A stretch of DNA of 64,000 bases from Candidatus Thiodiazotropha sp. (GTDB taxonomy: Bacteria; Pseudomonadota; Gammaproteobacteria; Chromatiales; Chromatiaceae): positions 25,320 to 89,319 of the forward strand of contig JAIVEQ010000009.1 in assembly GCA_023838465.1 (NCBI GenBank), given 5' to 3'. Both the position numbers and the translations under genes were made by a program. Under the pieces are notes generated by a model that ran no database searches, was not told the origin of the DNA, and saw only the letters and a list, made by a program, of their open reading frames with translations. Of this stretch, positions 1 to 9,341 are shown piece by piece (position 1 is the first letter of the stretch; each line of letters opens with the position of its first letter).

Positions 1-2
1 AG

Positions 3-284
3 ATCTCTAGCCAACATCCAACCTTTCTCATCTGTATGCAGAACAAAACGCGCTTTTTGCAAGCTGATAAGTATAAACTCCAATTGCTCTTCAGTAGCGT
101 ATTTCACGCACTCCTGTAATTGACGAGTGGTCAGGGGTAAACCGTGGCGTTGAGACTCACGTAGTAACTGCAGGAGTTGTACTGCAAGCAAAAACTTGCC
201 TCCCCGCTGCTGCATACTCTCCCGCCAATCTTCCCGGTAGATACTGAGGCAATAGGTAAATTCAGCGCCAAGCAGGGTCACCAA
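3..284 (-). pseudogene. In-frame continuation of the yihY-like gene beyond its TAG
   Basis: Directly after the TAG at 285-287 the same minus-strand frame stays open for 94 codons to the window edge. It starts LVTLLGAEF, which is the expected end of the YihY core, and then reads as a soluble C-terminal tail that resembles the winged-helix-like extension found in long members of this family. Absence of stops over 94 codons plus the LLGAE motif shows that this was, or still is, part of the same gene. No start codon with a convincing ribosome site was seen for separate translation. Confidence 0.8.
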
Positions 285-1076
285 CTAAGAGAGGTAGATC
301 CAGATCAGAAAAATTGGCACAACTGCCAGAGTCCCATAGATCGCTTCGTAGGTTGGAAAGTTTGTGACATAGAGGGCAAATCCCCGTTTTGTGGCCTCGA
401 ACAGCAGCGCTGCAATGATACCGCCTGCTATCGCATGGCGCAGCATGACTGAGCGATTAGGGACGAGTGCAAACAGTAGTGTGAATGCGAGTGCCGAAAT
501 CAATATGGGCATCATACTGAGCAGCCTCGATCGTACCATGACCACCGCCTGAGCATCATCAAACAACGGTATCGAGACAAGATAGGAGGTCACCCCCACA
601 CTGATTGCTATCAGGATCGGGCCTAGTGAAAGAATGGCCCAGTAGACAGTAAACTTGGCAAGCGGTGAACGTTTATTCCTGACATGCCATATTGTGTTGA
701 AGGCTTGGTCGATATTGTTCATCAGCAGTAGCGCCACCAGAATCAAAAACAGGAATCCCACCCCAGTTAGCTGTGCCGCCTTCTGGCTGAAATTCCTGAG
801 GTGCTGCTGTACAGCTTCACCCGCAGCAGGGACGAAGTTCTGAAACAGAAAATTCTCGATCTGCTCTGACATCCGTTCTGAAGCCGGGAACACAGAGAAC
901 AGCGCCAGCATGACGGTCATCAATGGCACCAGAGAAAGCAGGGTAGTGTATGTTAGTGCCGCGACATGCTGAATGCCCCCATCTTGCGTAAAATGGTACA
1001 TTAACAGGCGGATAAAGGGATGAATATGCCGCAGGGGAGAGAATAGGGTTTGGCTGGCACTCGGCTGGTTCATCAC
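285..1076 (-). CDS. yihY: YihY/RbnB-like inner membrane protein, cut short by an in-frame TAG
   Basis: Polytopic inner-membrane protein of the YihY/BrkB family (once called ribonuclease BN); its biochemical role is unsettled. The 263 residues carry the family segment AALTYTTLLSLVPL near residue 40, an NTIWHVRNKRS motif near 127 and several hydrophobic helices. The frame ends at IWIYLS followed by TAG. In the family this segment continues as a Trp and then a V-x-LLGAE motif, and here the bases after TAG read LVTLLGAEF in the same frame, so TAG stands where a conserved Trp (TGG) belongs. The start is ATG-ATG with GGAG upstream. Gene order yihY/arsC/wrbA is the one known from Pseudomonas. The family call is secure; whether the product is functional is not. 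Confidence 0.88.
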   Translation of the reverse strand: MMNQPSASQTLFSPLRHIHPFIRLLMYHFTQDGGIQHVAALTYTTLLSLVPLMTVMLALFSVFPASERMSEQIENFLFQNFVPAAGEAVQQHLRNFSQKAAQLTGVGFLFLILVALLLMNNIDQAFNTIWHVRNKRSPLAKFTVYWAILSLGPILIAISVGVTSYLVSIPLFDDAQAVVMVRSRLLSMMPILISALAFTLLFALVPNRSVMLRHAIAGGIIAALLFEATKRGFALYVTNFPTYEAIYGTLAVVPIFLIWIYLS

Positions 1077-1316
1077 TGAACTCCATGAAATTATTGCAGC
1101 TCAACAGGTCTGCTTGTGGAGCAGTTCTGCCTGTATGGATACAATGGCCGCAAATCACTCTTGTGGCAATGTACCAGTTCAGATCAGTACCTGTAGCGGT
1201 AGTTGCCGGGTACTGACCATATGGAAGGGTAAAACATCCTCCCTATAAAACCCAAGGATAGAACCATTCACCAGCCCCAGCATTGGGGCTGCTAAATAGT
1301 TACGAGGCAATACATA

Positions 1317-1664
1317 ATGAGCATTGAGATCTATCACAATACACGCTGCAGCAAATCCAGACAGACCCTTCAGCTTCTTCAGGAGAATGGTATCAAACCC
1401 GATGTGGTGGAGTATCTGAAAACCCCACCGGACAAGGAGACCCTCAAACACATCCTCGACCTGCTGGGACTGGAGCCCAGAGAACTGATGCGTAAAAAAG
1501 AGAATGAGTACAAAGAGCAGCAGTTGGACAATCCGCAACTGAGTCGAGATCAGCTGATTGAGGCGATGATTGCCCACCCCAAACTGATCGAACGCCCCAT
1601 TGTGATAAAGGATGGCAAAGCGGTTCTCGGACGTCCACCTGAAAAGATCCTTGATATCCTTTAA
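1317..1664 (+). CDS. arsC: ArsC-family reductase (arsenate reductase, glutaredoxin type; YfgD-like)
   Basis: Thioredoxin-fold reductase of the ArsC family, 115 residues, the usual length of the short YfgD-like branch. It starts with IEIYHNTRCSKSRQTL, where the Cys near residue 11 is the nucleophile that attacks arsenate, and ends with the family block RPIVIKDGKAVLGRPPE. The reaction would be glutathione/glutaredoxin-linked reduction of arsenate to arsenite, although many YfgD-like proteins have no proven arsenate activity and no arsenite exporter lies nearby. It sits between the yihY-like gene (divergent) and wrbA, 60 bases upstream of the latter and probably co-transcribed with it. The neighbourhood with hda matches E. 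coli and Pseudomonas. Confidence 0.9.
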   Translation: MSIEIYHNTRCSKSRQTLQLLQENGIKPDVVEYLKTPPDKETLKHILDLLGLEPRELMRKKENEYKEQQLDNPQLSRDQLIEAMIAHPKLIERPIVIKDGKAVLGRPPEKILDIL

Positions 1665-1670
1665 CTATAG

Positions 1671-2324
<654 letters not shown>

Positions 2325-2335
2325 ACAATAATCAA

Positions 2336-3016
2336 ATGCCCGTTCAATTACCTCTCAGTCTCAACATCAGACCCAGTGTCGATTTCGCCAGTTTTATAGC
2401 GGGACGTAATGGGGAGGCTATATCCCGTTTACGTTGTAAGCTCGATCCATTCATCTATCTTTGGGGTGAGACAGGCAGTGGCAAAAGCCATCTGCTGCAG
2501 GCATGCTGCCATCAGTCACAAAGTGACAAGGGACAACCTGCCTATCTTCCATTCAAATCGGAGCATGAATTGGAGCCGGTCATGCTGGAAGGGCTCGAAG
2601 CCTTTTCTCTGGTTTGTCTCGATGACCTGGAAGTACTGGCAGGTCAACCGGAGTGGGAACTGGCCATATTCAACCTCTTCAACCTATTACGGGACAGGGG
2701 GGCACAACTGATTGTGGCATGCGATCGTCCGCCAGCACAGCTTTCACTACAGCTTGCCGATCTTGCCTCCAGACTGACCTGGGGGCCCTGCTACCATCTG
2801 ATCCCTTTAAATGATGACGAACGCCTTGAGTTGCTGATCAGCAGCGCCGAGAAACGCGGTATGACCATGAGCATCGAGACCGCCAGCTTTCTGCTCCAAA
2901 GAACCCCCAGGGACATCCATTTTTTGACCTTGCTTATGGATCGACTTGATCAGGCATCTTTGGCCGCTCAGCGTAGACTGACCATACCTTTTGTACGTGA
3001 AATCCTGAATCTATGA
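2336..3016 (+). CDS. hda: DnaA-related regulatory inactivator Hda
   Basis: AAA+ protein related to DnaA domain III. With the DNA-loaded beta clamp it stimulates ATP hydrolysis by DnaA after initiation (RIDA). Visible are the Walker A loop GETGSGKSHLL near residue 45, a Walker B-like LVCLDDLEVL near 92, and a C-terminal lid ending in FVREIL; there is no DNA-binding domain IV, which separates Hda from DnaA. The N-terminus has QLPLSLNI, close to the clamp-binding consensus of Hda (QLxLxx). Length (226) is typical. Its TGA overlaps the region just before bolA. Confidence 0.93.
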   Translation: MPVQLPLSLNIRPSVDFASFIAGRNGEAISRLRCKLDPFIYLWGETGSGKSHLLQACCHQSQSDKGQPAYLPFKSEHELEPVMLEGLEAFSLVCLDDLEVLAGQPEWELAIFNLFNLLRDRGAQLIVACDRPPAQLSLQLADLASRLTWGPCYHLIPLNDDERLELLISSAEKRGMTMSIETASFLLQRTPRDIHFLTLLMDRLDQASLAAQRRLTIPFVREILNL

Positions 3017-3048
3017 AGCGCTATACTATTAACCCACGAGGTAATGAC

Positions 3049-3369
3049 ATGGCAACAACCCAGAAAACCATTCAACAGAAACTCCAGTCGGCTTTCTCTC
3101 CTCTACACCTGGAGGTCATTAACGAGAGCCATATGCACAGTGTTCCAGAAGGCGCCGAATCACACTTTAAGGTGGTTGTTGTCAGTGAAGCATTTAAAGA
3201 CGAGAAACTGATCAGCCGCCACCGGCAGGTCAACAAAGTATTGGCTGAAGAGTTGCAGGGCGGAATACATGCCCTCTCACTTCATACCATGACGCCGGAG
3301 GATTGGTTCAATCACGGGGGCACTGTCCCAGACTCACCGGCCTGTCTTGGCGGATCAAAGCAGGAGTAA
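3049..3369 (+). CDS. bolA: BolA family protein
   Basis: Small BolA-fold protein (106 residues from the chosen ATG). BolA proteins pair with monothiol glutaredoxins and a bridging [2Fe-2S] cluster and also affect cell morphology genes. The family motif is present as VVVSEAFKDEKLISRHRQVNKVL around residues 43-66, with a conserved His and the HALSLHTMTPEDW end. An upstream in-frame ATG at 3013 overlaps hda, but the ATG at 3049 has a GAGG ribosome site at proper distance and gives the usual family length, so I use it. A glutaredoxin follows 47 bases downstream, a sensible functional neighbour. Confidence 0.92.
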   Translation: MATTQKTIQQKLQSAFSPLHLEVINESHMHSVPEGAESHFKVVVVSEAFKDEKLISRHRQVNKVLAEELQGGIHALSLHTMTPEDWFNHGGTVPDSPACLGGSKQE

Positions 3370-3416
3370 GTACTCCTCAATAGGGCCAGCCACTATCTTT
3401 TTGGAGGAGGAAATCT

Positions 3417-3749
3417 ATGCTGTACTGGCTTCTAGGGTTGCTTACCCAGCCAGTGAAACGGCCCCAAGAGCAGCAACGGCAGGTTGACATAGAGACCAGC
3501 CGGCTTGCGCTCTACTATTTCCCGTTCTGCCCTTACTGCCTCAAGGTCAATCGAATCATCCGTCGATTGAATCTAAACATCGAACGCCGGAATGCGTCCT
3601 ACTTACCCCACTGGTATGATGAGCTTCACAGGGAGGGAGGTAAGGCGCAAACACCCTGTCTGAAAATAGAGCATGATGACCGGGTGGAGTGGCTGTATGA
3701 GTCTGATGACATCATCTGCTATCTAAGACAGCGCTTTTCCAAACAATAG
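3417..3749 (+). CDS. Dithiol glutaredoxin-like protein with hydrophobic N-terminal extension
   Basis: Glutaredoxin/thioredoxin-fold protein of 110 residues. The active site CPYC lies at residues 38-41, and QTPCL near 77-81 resembles the cis-Pro loop of glutaredoxins. The N-terminal stretch MLYWLLGLLTQP is hydrophobic and may tether the protein to the inner membrane, which is usual for this glutaredoxin group (GST N-terminal-like family) and not for soluble Grx1. An AGGAGG ribosome site precedes the ATG. Likely role: glutathione-dependent disulfide reduction. It follows bolA on the same strand, and BolA and glutaredoxins act together in Fe-S metabolism, though BolA partners are normally CGFS monothiol proteins, so a direct link is only a guess. 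Confidence 0.85.
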   Translation: MLYWLLGLLTQPVKRPQEQQRQVDIETSRLALYYFPFCPYCLKVNRIIRRLNLNIERRNASYLPHWYDELHREGGKAQTPCLKIEHDDRVEWLYESDDIICYLRQRFSKQ

Positions 3750-3826
3750 GTCGATAAGGTTTTTCAGCCGCGCTTTATTACCCTGTGATATCCAATAGGC
3801 ACAACTGTCCGAAATAAGTGTCTTAC

Positions 3827-3845
3827 GGTGGGGCAGGGCCCCACC
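3827..3845. terminator. GC-rich hairpin between convergent genes
   Basis: Perfect inverted repeat GGTGGGGC/GCCCCACC with a 3-base loop, midway between the ends of the glutaredoxin gene and the AGCS symporter gene. It has no clear T-run, so intrinsic termination is plausible but unproven. Confidence 0.5.
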
Positions 3846-3901
3846 AATCTCATGAAGAACAAGACAAACACCATTCAAACCTCGCGGTTAAGTCCTAGTG
3901 T

Positions 3902-5257
3902 TTAACCAGTAGCGGTTGCAAAATAGTCCTTGGTCAACTTGAACACCACCGGACTCAACATCAACAGTGCAACCAGATTCGGGATCGCCATCAATGCGTT
4001 CAGGGTATCCGCCACCAGCCAGACAAAATTGAGTTGTTCCTGAGCCAGAGCGCCGACTGGGATCATCAGCACCCACAGGGTACGAAACGGTGTAATCGCT
4101 CTGATTCCGAACAGGTATTCAACACAACGCTCGCTATAGACACTCCATCCCAGAATCGTGGTAAAGGCAAAAACCGCCAGACCGATAGTGACCACATAGC
4201 CACCCACACCTGGCATGGCTATCTCAAAAGCCATTGAGGAGAGTGCCGCCCCTGTCTCACCACTGGTCCAGGCACCGGTTACCACAATCGCCAACCCAGT
4301 AATTGAACAGACAATCAAGGTATCAATGAAGGTACCTAGCATAGCGATAGTGCCTTGTCGCACTGGGTTATCGGTAGAGGCTGATGCATGGGCAATTGGC
4401 GCACTGCCGAGCCCTGCCTCATTGGAAAAGACCCCACGGGCAACACCAAAACGTATTGCAGCCCAGACTGCCGCACCTGCAAATCCACCCGTTGCTGCTG
4501 TCGGTGTAAAGGCATGCTGAACAATCTCAACCACAGCAGAGGGAATGGCGCTAGCATTGAAAATCAGTACAACTACTCCTCCCAATATATAGGCAATGGC
4601 CATCAGAGGGACCAGCTTACCTGCTACCTCGGCAATACGCCGTATTCCACCAATCAGCACCAGTCCAGCGAGTATTGCCATAACAATGCCGGTAATGGCC
4701 GGAGCAATCTCCATGTTTTCGTTCAGCAGCAGTGCTTGTGCTACCGAATTGGCCTGAACCGTATTACCAATACCAAATCCTGCCAATGCCCCAAAAATGG
4801 CGAATAGCGTGCCTAACCATCCCCAATGACTGCCGAGTCCGTTCTTTATGTAGTACATAGGGCCACCAACATGGTTGCCATTCTCATCCACTTCACGATA
4901 GCGGACCGCAAGCACGGCTTCAGCATACTTGGTTGCCATACCGACCAGTGCTGTACACCACATCCAAAACAGCGCCCCAGGCCCACCTAGTGCGATGGCG
5001 GTAGCCACACCTGCAATATTGCCGGTACCGATGGTTGCTGAGAGCGATGTCATCAGGGCATTGAAAGGACTGATTTCACCTTCACCCTGCCCCTGACGAC
5101 CACGCCACAGCATGCGAAAGCCATAACTGAGCTTGGCCATTGGCATCAATTTCAGACCAAACATCAAAAACAGACCGGTACCCAGTATCAATACCAGCAT
5201 CAGAGGGCCCCAGACGATGCCATTCAAACCTGTGATTAGATCGGTCACACTCTCCAC
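3902..5257 (-). CDS. Sodium:alanine/glycine symporter, AGCS family
   Basis: Inner-membrane secondary transporter that imports alanine or glycine with sodium. The 451 residues contain about ten hydrophobic helices and the family signatures: MTSLSATIGTGNIAGVATAIALGGPGALFWMW near residue 70, GPMYYIKNGLG near 130, and VARGVFSNEAGLGSAPIAHA near 275. Length agrees with AlsT/DagA proteins. It is transcribed alone; I found no glycine riboswitch in its AT-rich 5' region. Substrate preference between alanine and glycine cannot be decided here. Confidence 0.93.
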   Translation of the reverse strand: MESVTDLITGLNGIVWGPLMLVLILGTGLFLMFGLKLMPMAKLSYGFRMLWRGRQGQGEGEISPFNALMTSLSATIGTGNIAGVATAIALGGPGALFWMWCTALVGMATKYAEAVLAVRYREVDENGNHVGGPMYYIKNGLGSHWGWLGTLFAIFGALAGFGIGNTVQANSVAQALLLNENMEIAPAITGIVMAILAGLVLIGGIRRIAEVAGKLVPLMAIAYILGGVVVLIFNASAIPSAVVEIVQHAFTPTAATGGFAGAAVWAAIRFGVARGVFSNEAGLGSAPIAHASASTDNPVRQGTIAMLGTFIDTLIVCSITGLAIVVTGAWTSGETGAALSSMAFEIAMPGVGGYVVTIGLAVFAFTTILGWSVYSERCVEYLFGIRAITPFRTLWVLMIPVGALAQEQLNFVWLVADTLNALMAIPNLVALLMLSPVVFKLTKDYFATATG

Positions 5258-5621
5258 CCTTCACCCCCGTTATTTTTTTGCACTATCTTTAGAATTAATT
5301 CATTGAAATATCTAATATTCTTTACTGGCTGCTATCTTATTCACAAGCTGTACACGATATACTCTGTTTCAAAACGAATACCAAACTATACACACTCCAG
5401 ACAGCTGAACTCAAAAAACAACCCTTGCTTGGATACCTAACTCATTCACTAAGAACCAGCATAACACATTATTTTTTATAACTAATTTTTGGAAATTCAG
5501 GATATGGCAACATGTTAACAGGCCCTAATAACTTAGGATGCAAAGAATTTCCTTGAGATCCTCATGGCTGCCGGTTAACCTCATATTTACTGTACTTAAC
5601 TTATCCACGCGGATCATACCC
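5258..5621. other. AT-rich divergent intergenic region
   Basis: About 360 bases between the divergent symporter gene and the small membrane protein gene. It is AT-rich and must hold both promoters. I see no coding frame with a ribosome site, no strong inverted repeat and no riboswitch core. Confidence 0.5.
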
Positions 5622-5984
5622 ATGTCAGTCTGTAAAAGTCTCAAAGGGTACTCCCGGAAGCATGAACGTCTGGCGGATCTCTTTTCTCTGCTTGCTGTTG
5701 CGCTCTTTTTCGGCACCCTCTATATCGTTCTAAGCTACTACACACCTATTATCGGCTGGCTGAAGACAGATGCCGTCATCCACGTCCCCATTGCCATAGC
5801 GGTGCTGTTATTCGATATATTCCTCATGTATATGTGCTTGGATATCGGTGCTTCAAGATTCTCTGGGGAAGATGAGCGTTGCTTCCACACATTCAAGGGA
5901 CGCCGTTCCGGAAGTGGCTCCATCGGCACCATGTTCAACAGTTGGCTCCACCACATGGAGCATGTCGGCAAAAAGCATCGTTGA
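5622..5984 (+). CDS. Small two-helix membrane protein preceding the TRAP cluster
   Basis: Predicted protein of 120 residues, not recognised by name. It has two hydrophobic segments, LADLFSLLAVALFFGTLYIVLSYY near residue 17 and VIHVPIAIAVLLFDIFLMYMCLDIG near 52, then a basic C-terminal tail rich in His and Lys. The ATG at 5622 is preferred over 5538 because the first 28 codons of the longer frame look non-coding. It lies 62 bases before the TatT lipoprotein gene on the same strand and may belong to the TRAP transcript, but that is only positional. Confidence 0.6.
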   Translation: MSVCKSLKGYSRKHERLADLFSLLAVALFFGTLYIVLSYYTPIIGWLKTDAVIHVPIAIAVLLFDIFLMYMCLDIGASRFSGEDERCFHTFKGRRSGSGSIGTMFNSWLHHMEHVGKKHR

Positions 5985-6046
5985 TCTTAAACAACGCCTC
6001 CATGAGGATAATGTTGGACTTACTGGGCCGGATAAGGAGTAGGTGC

Positions 6047-6916
6047 ATGAATCGCCGGTCGAGCTTGGCTCGCTACTGCCAGCCTATAATCCTAGTCTTT
6101 TATGGGTTCTTACTTTTACTGAGTAGCGGCTGTGTCTCCATGGCAACGGACAGGTTGGCAGCCAACCTGTCGGCAGCGATGCTCAACCAAACAGACCCTG
6201 AGATTGTACGGCACGGTGCCCCTGCCTATCTTCTGCTAATCGACTCACTGATCGAAGAGAGTCCCGATGATCAAGGCCTGCTCTATGCCGGTGCTAAACT
6301 GTATAGCGCCTATGCCGGAGGGCTGGTCACAGATCTGGAACGACAAAAAAGTCTCAGCCAAAAAGCCTTGGATTACGCTGGGCGTGGGCTCTGTCAACAA
6401 CAACCAGAGATCTGTAAAAATGCACAACAACCCTTCGAAAAATTTGTTGAAGCATTGGAAGAAACAAACACCGATGATTTCGAAGGGCTCTATCTCTATG
6501 GGACAAGTTGGGCAGGCTGGATACAGGCTCGGAAGGATGATTGGAATGCGGTTGCAGACTTAGCCAAGGCTGAAGCCTTACTGCAACGTGTAATCTCAGC
6601 GAAACCAGGTTATGAACAGGGGCGCGCACAACTCTACCTAGGCGTGATCAGGAGCCAGATCCCACCAGCCCTGGGCGGAAAACCAGAGATCGGACGTAGA
6701 CATTTTGAACAAGCCATTGAATACTCCTCCGGTCGTGACCTTATCGCGAAGTTGGAATACGCTCGACACTATGCCCGCCTGGTATTTGATAAAACACTCC
6801 ACGATAGGTTGCTCAACGAGGTTATTCAGGCCGACCCAGTCCAGCCCGGATTCACCCTGAGCAACATCATGGCGCAGCAACAAGCCAGATTTCTACTACA
6901 GGATGACTATTTTTAA
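6047..6916 (+). CDS. TRAP transporter TatT component family lipoprotein
   Basis: Lipoprotein of the TatT (TRAP-associated TPR) family, 289 residues. TatT proteins are helical, TPR-like and associate with DctP-type receptors in the periplasm. A signal peptide with lipobox LLSSGC (Cys near residue 26) follows a basic N-terminus; the body has helix-rich repeats such as LYAGAKLYSAYAGGLV and GLYLYGTSWAGWIQAR, which are family hallmarks. The start at 6047 has AAGGAG 8 bases upstream and creates the signal peptide; the longer frame from 5879 overlaps the previous gene and is rejected. It stands 135 bases before dctP. Confidence 0.88.
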   Translation: MNRRSSLARYCQPIILVFYGFLLLLSSGCVSMATDRLAANLSAAMLNQTDPEIVRHGAPAYLLLIDSLIEESPDDQGLLYAGAKLYSAYAGGLVTDLERQKSLSQKALDYAGRGLCQQQPEICKNAQQPFEKFVEALEETNTDDFEGLYLYGTSWAGWIQARKDDWNAVADLAKAEALLQRVISAKPGYEQGRAQLYLGVIRSQIPPALGGKPEIGRRHFEQAIEYSSGRDLIAKLEYARHYARLVFDKTLHDRLLNEVIQADPVQPGFTLSNIMAQQQARFLLQDDYF

Positions 6917-7051
6917 CCTGAAACCGCCGGTTGAGGTTTAAATCCTATCATGAATGAATTGTGCGAATGCTGGTGTGTATCGCTATGCGTCCATATTCAG
7001 CCGACAAACGTACATTTTAATACTGACTGAGTTAATACTGAGGAACCCACC

Positions 7052-8047
7052 ATGTTTCGCATGCTGAATGCAATGATCCTGCTCTTTACCCTAGTCCCTT
7101 TGAGTCATGCAAACACAACCCTCAAAATCGCCACACTGGCCCCTGACGGCACAACCTGGATGAAGGAGATGCGGGCTGCAGCCAAACAGATCAAGCAAAA
7201 GACTGATGGGCGAGTCAAAATCAGATTCTATCCAGGTGGGGTGATGGGCAATGACAGCAGCGTATTGCGAAAAATCCGTGTCGGCCAGTTACACGGAGGT
7301 GCCATTACGGGTGGTGGTCTCAGCGAAATCTACCGGGAAGCACAGATTTACACCCTTCCCTTTCAGTTCCGCAACCTGCAGGAGGTCGATGCGGTACGCC
7401 ATGTGATGGATAGTCAGATTATCGATGGACTAAAGGAAAAGGGATTTATCAGTTTTGGTTTGAGTGAAGGGGGCTTTGCCTATCTGCTCTCAAATACACC
7501 GGTAAAATCAACTGATAGTATGAAGGGTCTGAAGATCTGGGTGCCTGAAGGTGACATGATTAACGCAAGCATGTTTCAAGAGCTCGGCATTTCACCGATT
7601 CCTTTACCATTGACCGATGTACTCACCGGCCTGCAAACCGGTCTTATCAATACGATCGCCAGTGCACCTATTGGCGCCATTGCGCTGCAATGGCATACCC
7701 GAGTCAGCTATCTGACCCAAGTGCCATTGGCCTATCTCTATGCCACTCTAGTAGTAAAGGAGAAGGCATTTAATAAGCTCAGCAGCACCGATCAGACTGT
7801 AGTCAAACAGACACTCGAAGCAACATTCAACACGATTAACCAGCAAAACCGTGAGGACAATGTGCAGGCCCTTTCAGCCCTGAGACAACAGGGGATAGAG
7901 TTTATCAGACCATCCTCAGACCAGCAGCAAGCATGGGAAAAACACGCTAACGCAACCCTAAAAAAGCTGAATAAAGATGAGGCTTTCAGTGAAAAGATGT
8001 TCAACAAGATGCAGATTCTGATCCAACAGCAGCGAACAGGTGACTGA
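7052..8047 (+). CDS. dctP: TRAP transporter periplasmic substrate-binding protein DctP
   Basis: Extracytoplasmic receptor of a tripartite ATP-independent transporter, 331 residues. A signal peptide (cleavage near SHA-NT, residue 20) is followed by LKIATLAPDGTTWMKEMRAAAKQIKQ, the DctP start, and by the middle motif GLKIWVPEGDMINASMFQELG, which carries the segment that in DctP proteins provides the carboxylate-binding Arg region. Here KIWVPE replaces the usual K-x-R-V, so ligand chemistry may differ from C4-dicarboxylates. TatT precedes it and DctQM follow after a cupin gene. Confidence 0.92.
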   Translation: MFRMLNAMILLFTLVPLSHANTTLKIATLAPDGTTWMKEMRAAAKQIKQKTDGRVKIRFYPGGVMGNDSSVLRKIRVGQLHGGAITGGGLSEIYREAQIYTLPFQFRNLQEVDAVRHVMDSQIIDGLKEKGFISFGLSEGGFAYLLSNTPVKSTDSMKGLKIWVPEGDMINASMFQELGISPIPLPLTDVLTGLQTGLINTIASAPIGAIALQWHTRVSYLTQVPLAYLYATLVVKEKAFNKLSSTDQTVVKQTLEATFNTINQQNREDNVQALSALRQQGIEFIRPSSDQQQAWEKHANATLKKLNKDEAFSEKMFNKMQILIQQQRTGD

Positions 8048-8392
8048 TCTAATTAGATTAGATATTCCATTAACTCGATCATACAGTTATAAAAATAGAT
8101 GACCATGGAGCTCCATGGTTATTAAGCTGTCAACCTATTATGTCGCATTCAGCCGATGTGTACCCGCCTTTATTTAAATCAATCTGTTAGGGGCTTCAAG
8201 AAGGCGACCTATTAGGGCTAATAGTAGCCTATCATCTACACTTAGATGTCAATCCGTGCGATAGTTGCTTGCGTATGACCCATTCTCACTTTATATGTGC
8301 TCTGCCAGATCAATGTTGCGCCTATTCCATGGGTTACCCATATTCTTCTTCCTGCATAGCTATCAAGCAACTGACCGGGTGTAAAATCAAAT
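8048..8392. other. Intergenic region with two perfect palindromes after dctP
   Basis: About 345 bases without a gene. It holds a perfect palindrome ACCATGGAGCTCCATGGT at 8102-8119, followed by AT-rich sequence, and a second perfect inverted repeat CTATTAG/CTAATAG at 8209-8224. Either may end the tatT-dctP message or be an operator for the cupin gene. No riboswitch core was recognised. Confidence 0.5.
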
Positions 8393-8704
8393 ATGATGAG
8401 TAAGAATCTTTTTAAACCCGATAAGGCTAATGGAGAAAAGGAGACATTCGATACCCTGTTAAAAAGGAAAAACGTCTCAATAGAGCGCATCCTAAGCCCT
8501 CCAGACACTGCCACTGAGATAACTCAACAACCCTATGACGAGTGGGTCTGTGTACTACAGGGGAGCGCTCGATTAGAGATGGCGGATGAACACATCAACT
8601 TACACCGTGGCGACAACGCCCTGATACCCGCCCACACACCACACCGGGTTTTGACTACCAGCCACCAACCACACTGTATTTGGCTTGCGGTGCATATCCT
8701 GTAA
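8393..8704 (+). CDS. Small cupin-domain protein
   Basis: Single-domain cupin of 103 residues. The two cupin motifs can be read as YDEWVCVLQGSARLEM near residue 44 and HRGDNALIPAHTPHRVL near 70, ending with LAVHIL. The usual metal-binding His pair of motif 1 is replaced (DEW), so metal binding is uncertain. It sits inside the TRAP cluster between dctP and dctQ, with non-coding gaps on both sides, so it may have its own promoter. Function unknown; family assignment good. Confidence 0.82.
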   Translation: MMSKNLFKPDKANGEKETFDTLLKRKNVSIERILSPPDTATEITQQPYDEWVCVLQGSARLEMADEHINLHRGDNALIPAHTPHRVLTTSHQPHCIWLAVHIL

Positions 8705-8852
8705 GTTTCCGTCTGTATGATGTGTTACATGGATCTTCGAACCTGTATAGGCTCTGTGCAACAAATCACCATCAATCAAAGATGTGACGCCACTATTCTC
8801 ATGTGACGACTACTGAATCCATCCCTAAGTGATACTCGTATAATCCACAACC

Positions 8853-9341
8853 ATGAACAGATCACTGCAACGCATCAGGCACCTGATCCTACGCTTTGAA
8901 GAGGGCTTGATGGCGATCCTTTTGGGTTTCATGATCTTGCTGGCAGCCAGCCAGATTGTGCTACGCAATCTGTTTGACAGTGGTCTGCTATGGGCCGATC
9001 CAAGCCTGCGGATCATGGTACTGTGGATTGCGCTATTGGGTGCAATTGCAGCCACCAGAGAGGATCGACATATCCGTATCGATCTACTCTCCCGCACACT
9101 TTCAAAAAGAAATCAATCAATATTATCCGCCATTAACAATCTCTTCAGCGCCTTTATCTGCGGAGTCATTACCTGGCATGCGGTACGTTTTGTCTATTTC
9201 GAATGGCAGGACGGAACACAACTTTTTGCCAGCCTGCCAGCCTGGATAGGAGAGATCATCATTCCTATCGGCTTTGGTGCTATGACTCTGCGGTTTTTAT
9301 TCAATATCCCTTTGCAGATACTGCACCAGGAAAACCCATGA
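8853..9341 (+). CDS. dctQ: TRAP transporter small permease DctQ
   Basis: Small integral membrane subunit of the TRAP carrier, 162 residues with four helices (near residues 18-38, 52-72, 90-112 and 130-150). The DctQ signature is seen in LLAASQIVLRNLFDSGLLWADPSLRIMVLWIALLGAIAATREDRHIRID, with the R-E-x-x-H-I motif at about residues 68-73. The ATG at 8853 fits the family N-terminus. Its TGA overlaps the dctM start (ATGA), which shows translational coupling. Confidence 0.93.
   Translation: MNRSLQRIRHLILRFEEGLMAILLGFMILLAASQIVLRNLFDSGLLWADPSLRIMVLWIALLGAIAATREDRHIRIDLLSRTLSKRNQSILSAINNLFSAFICGVITWHAVRFVYFEWQDGTQLFASLPAWIGEIIIPIGFGAMTLRFLFNIPLQILHQENP

Noticed and set aside
5258..5621. Glycine riboswitch for the AGCS symporter
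   Set aside because: The region is AT-rich and lacks the paired aptamer cores.
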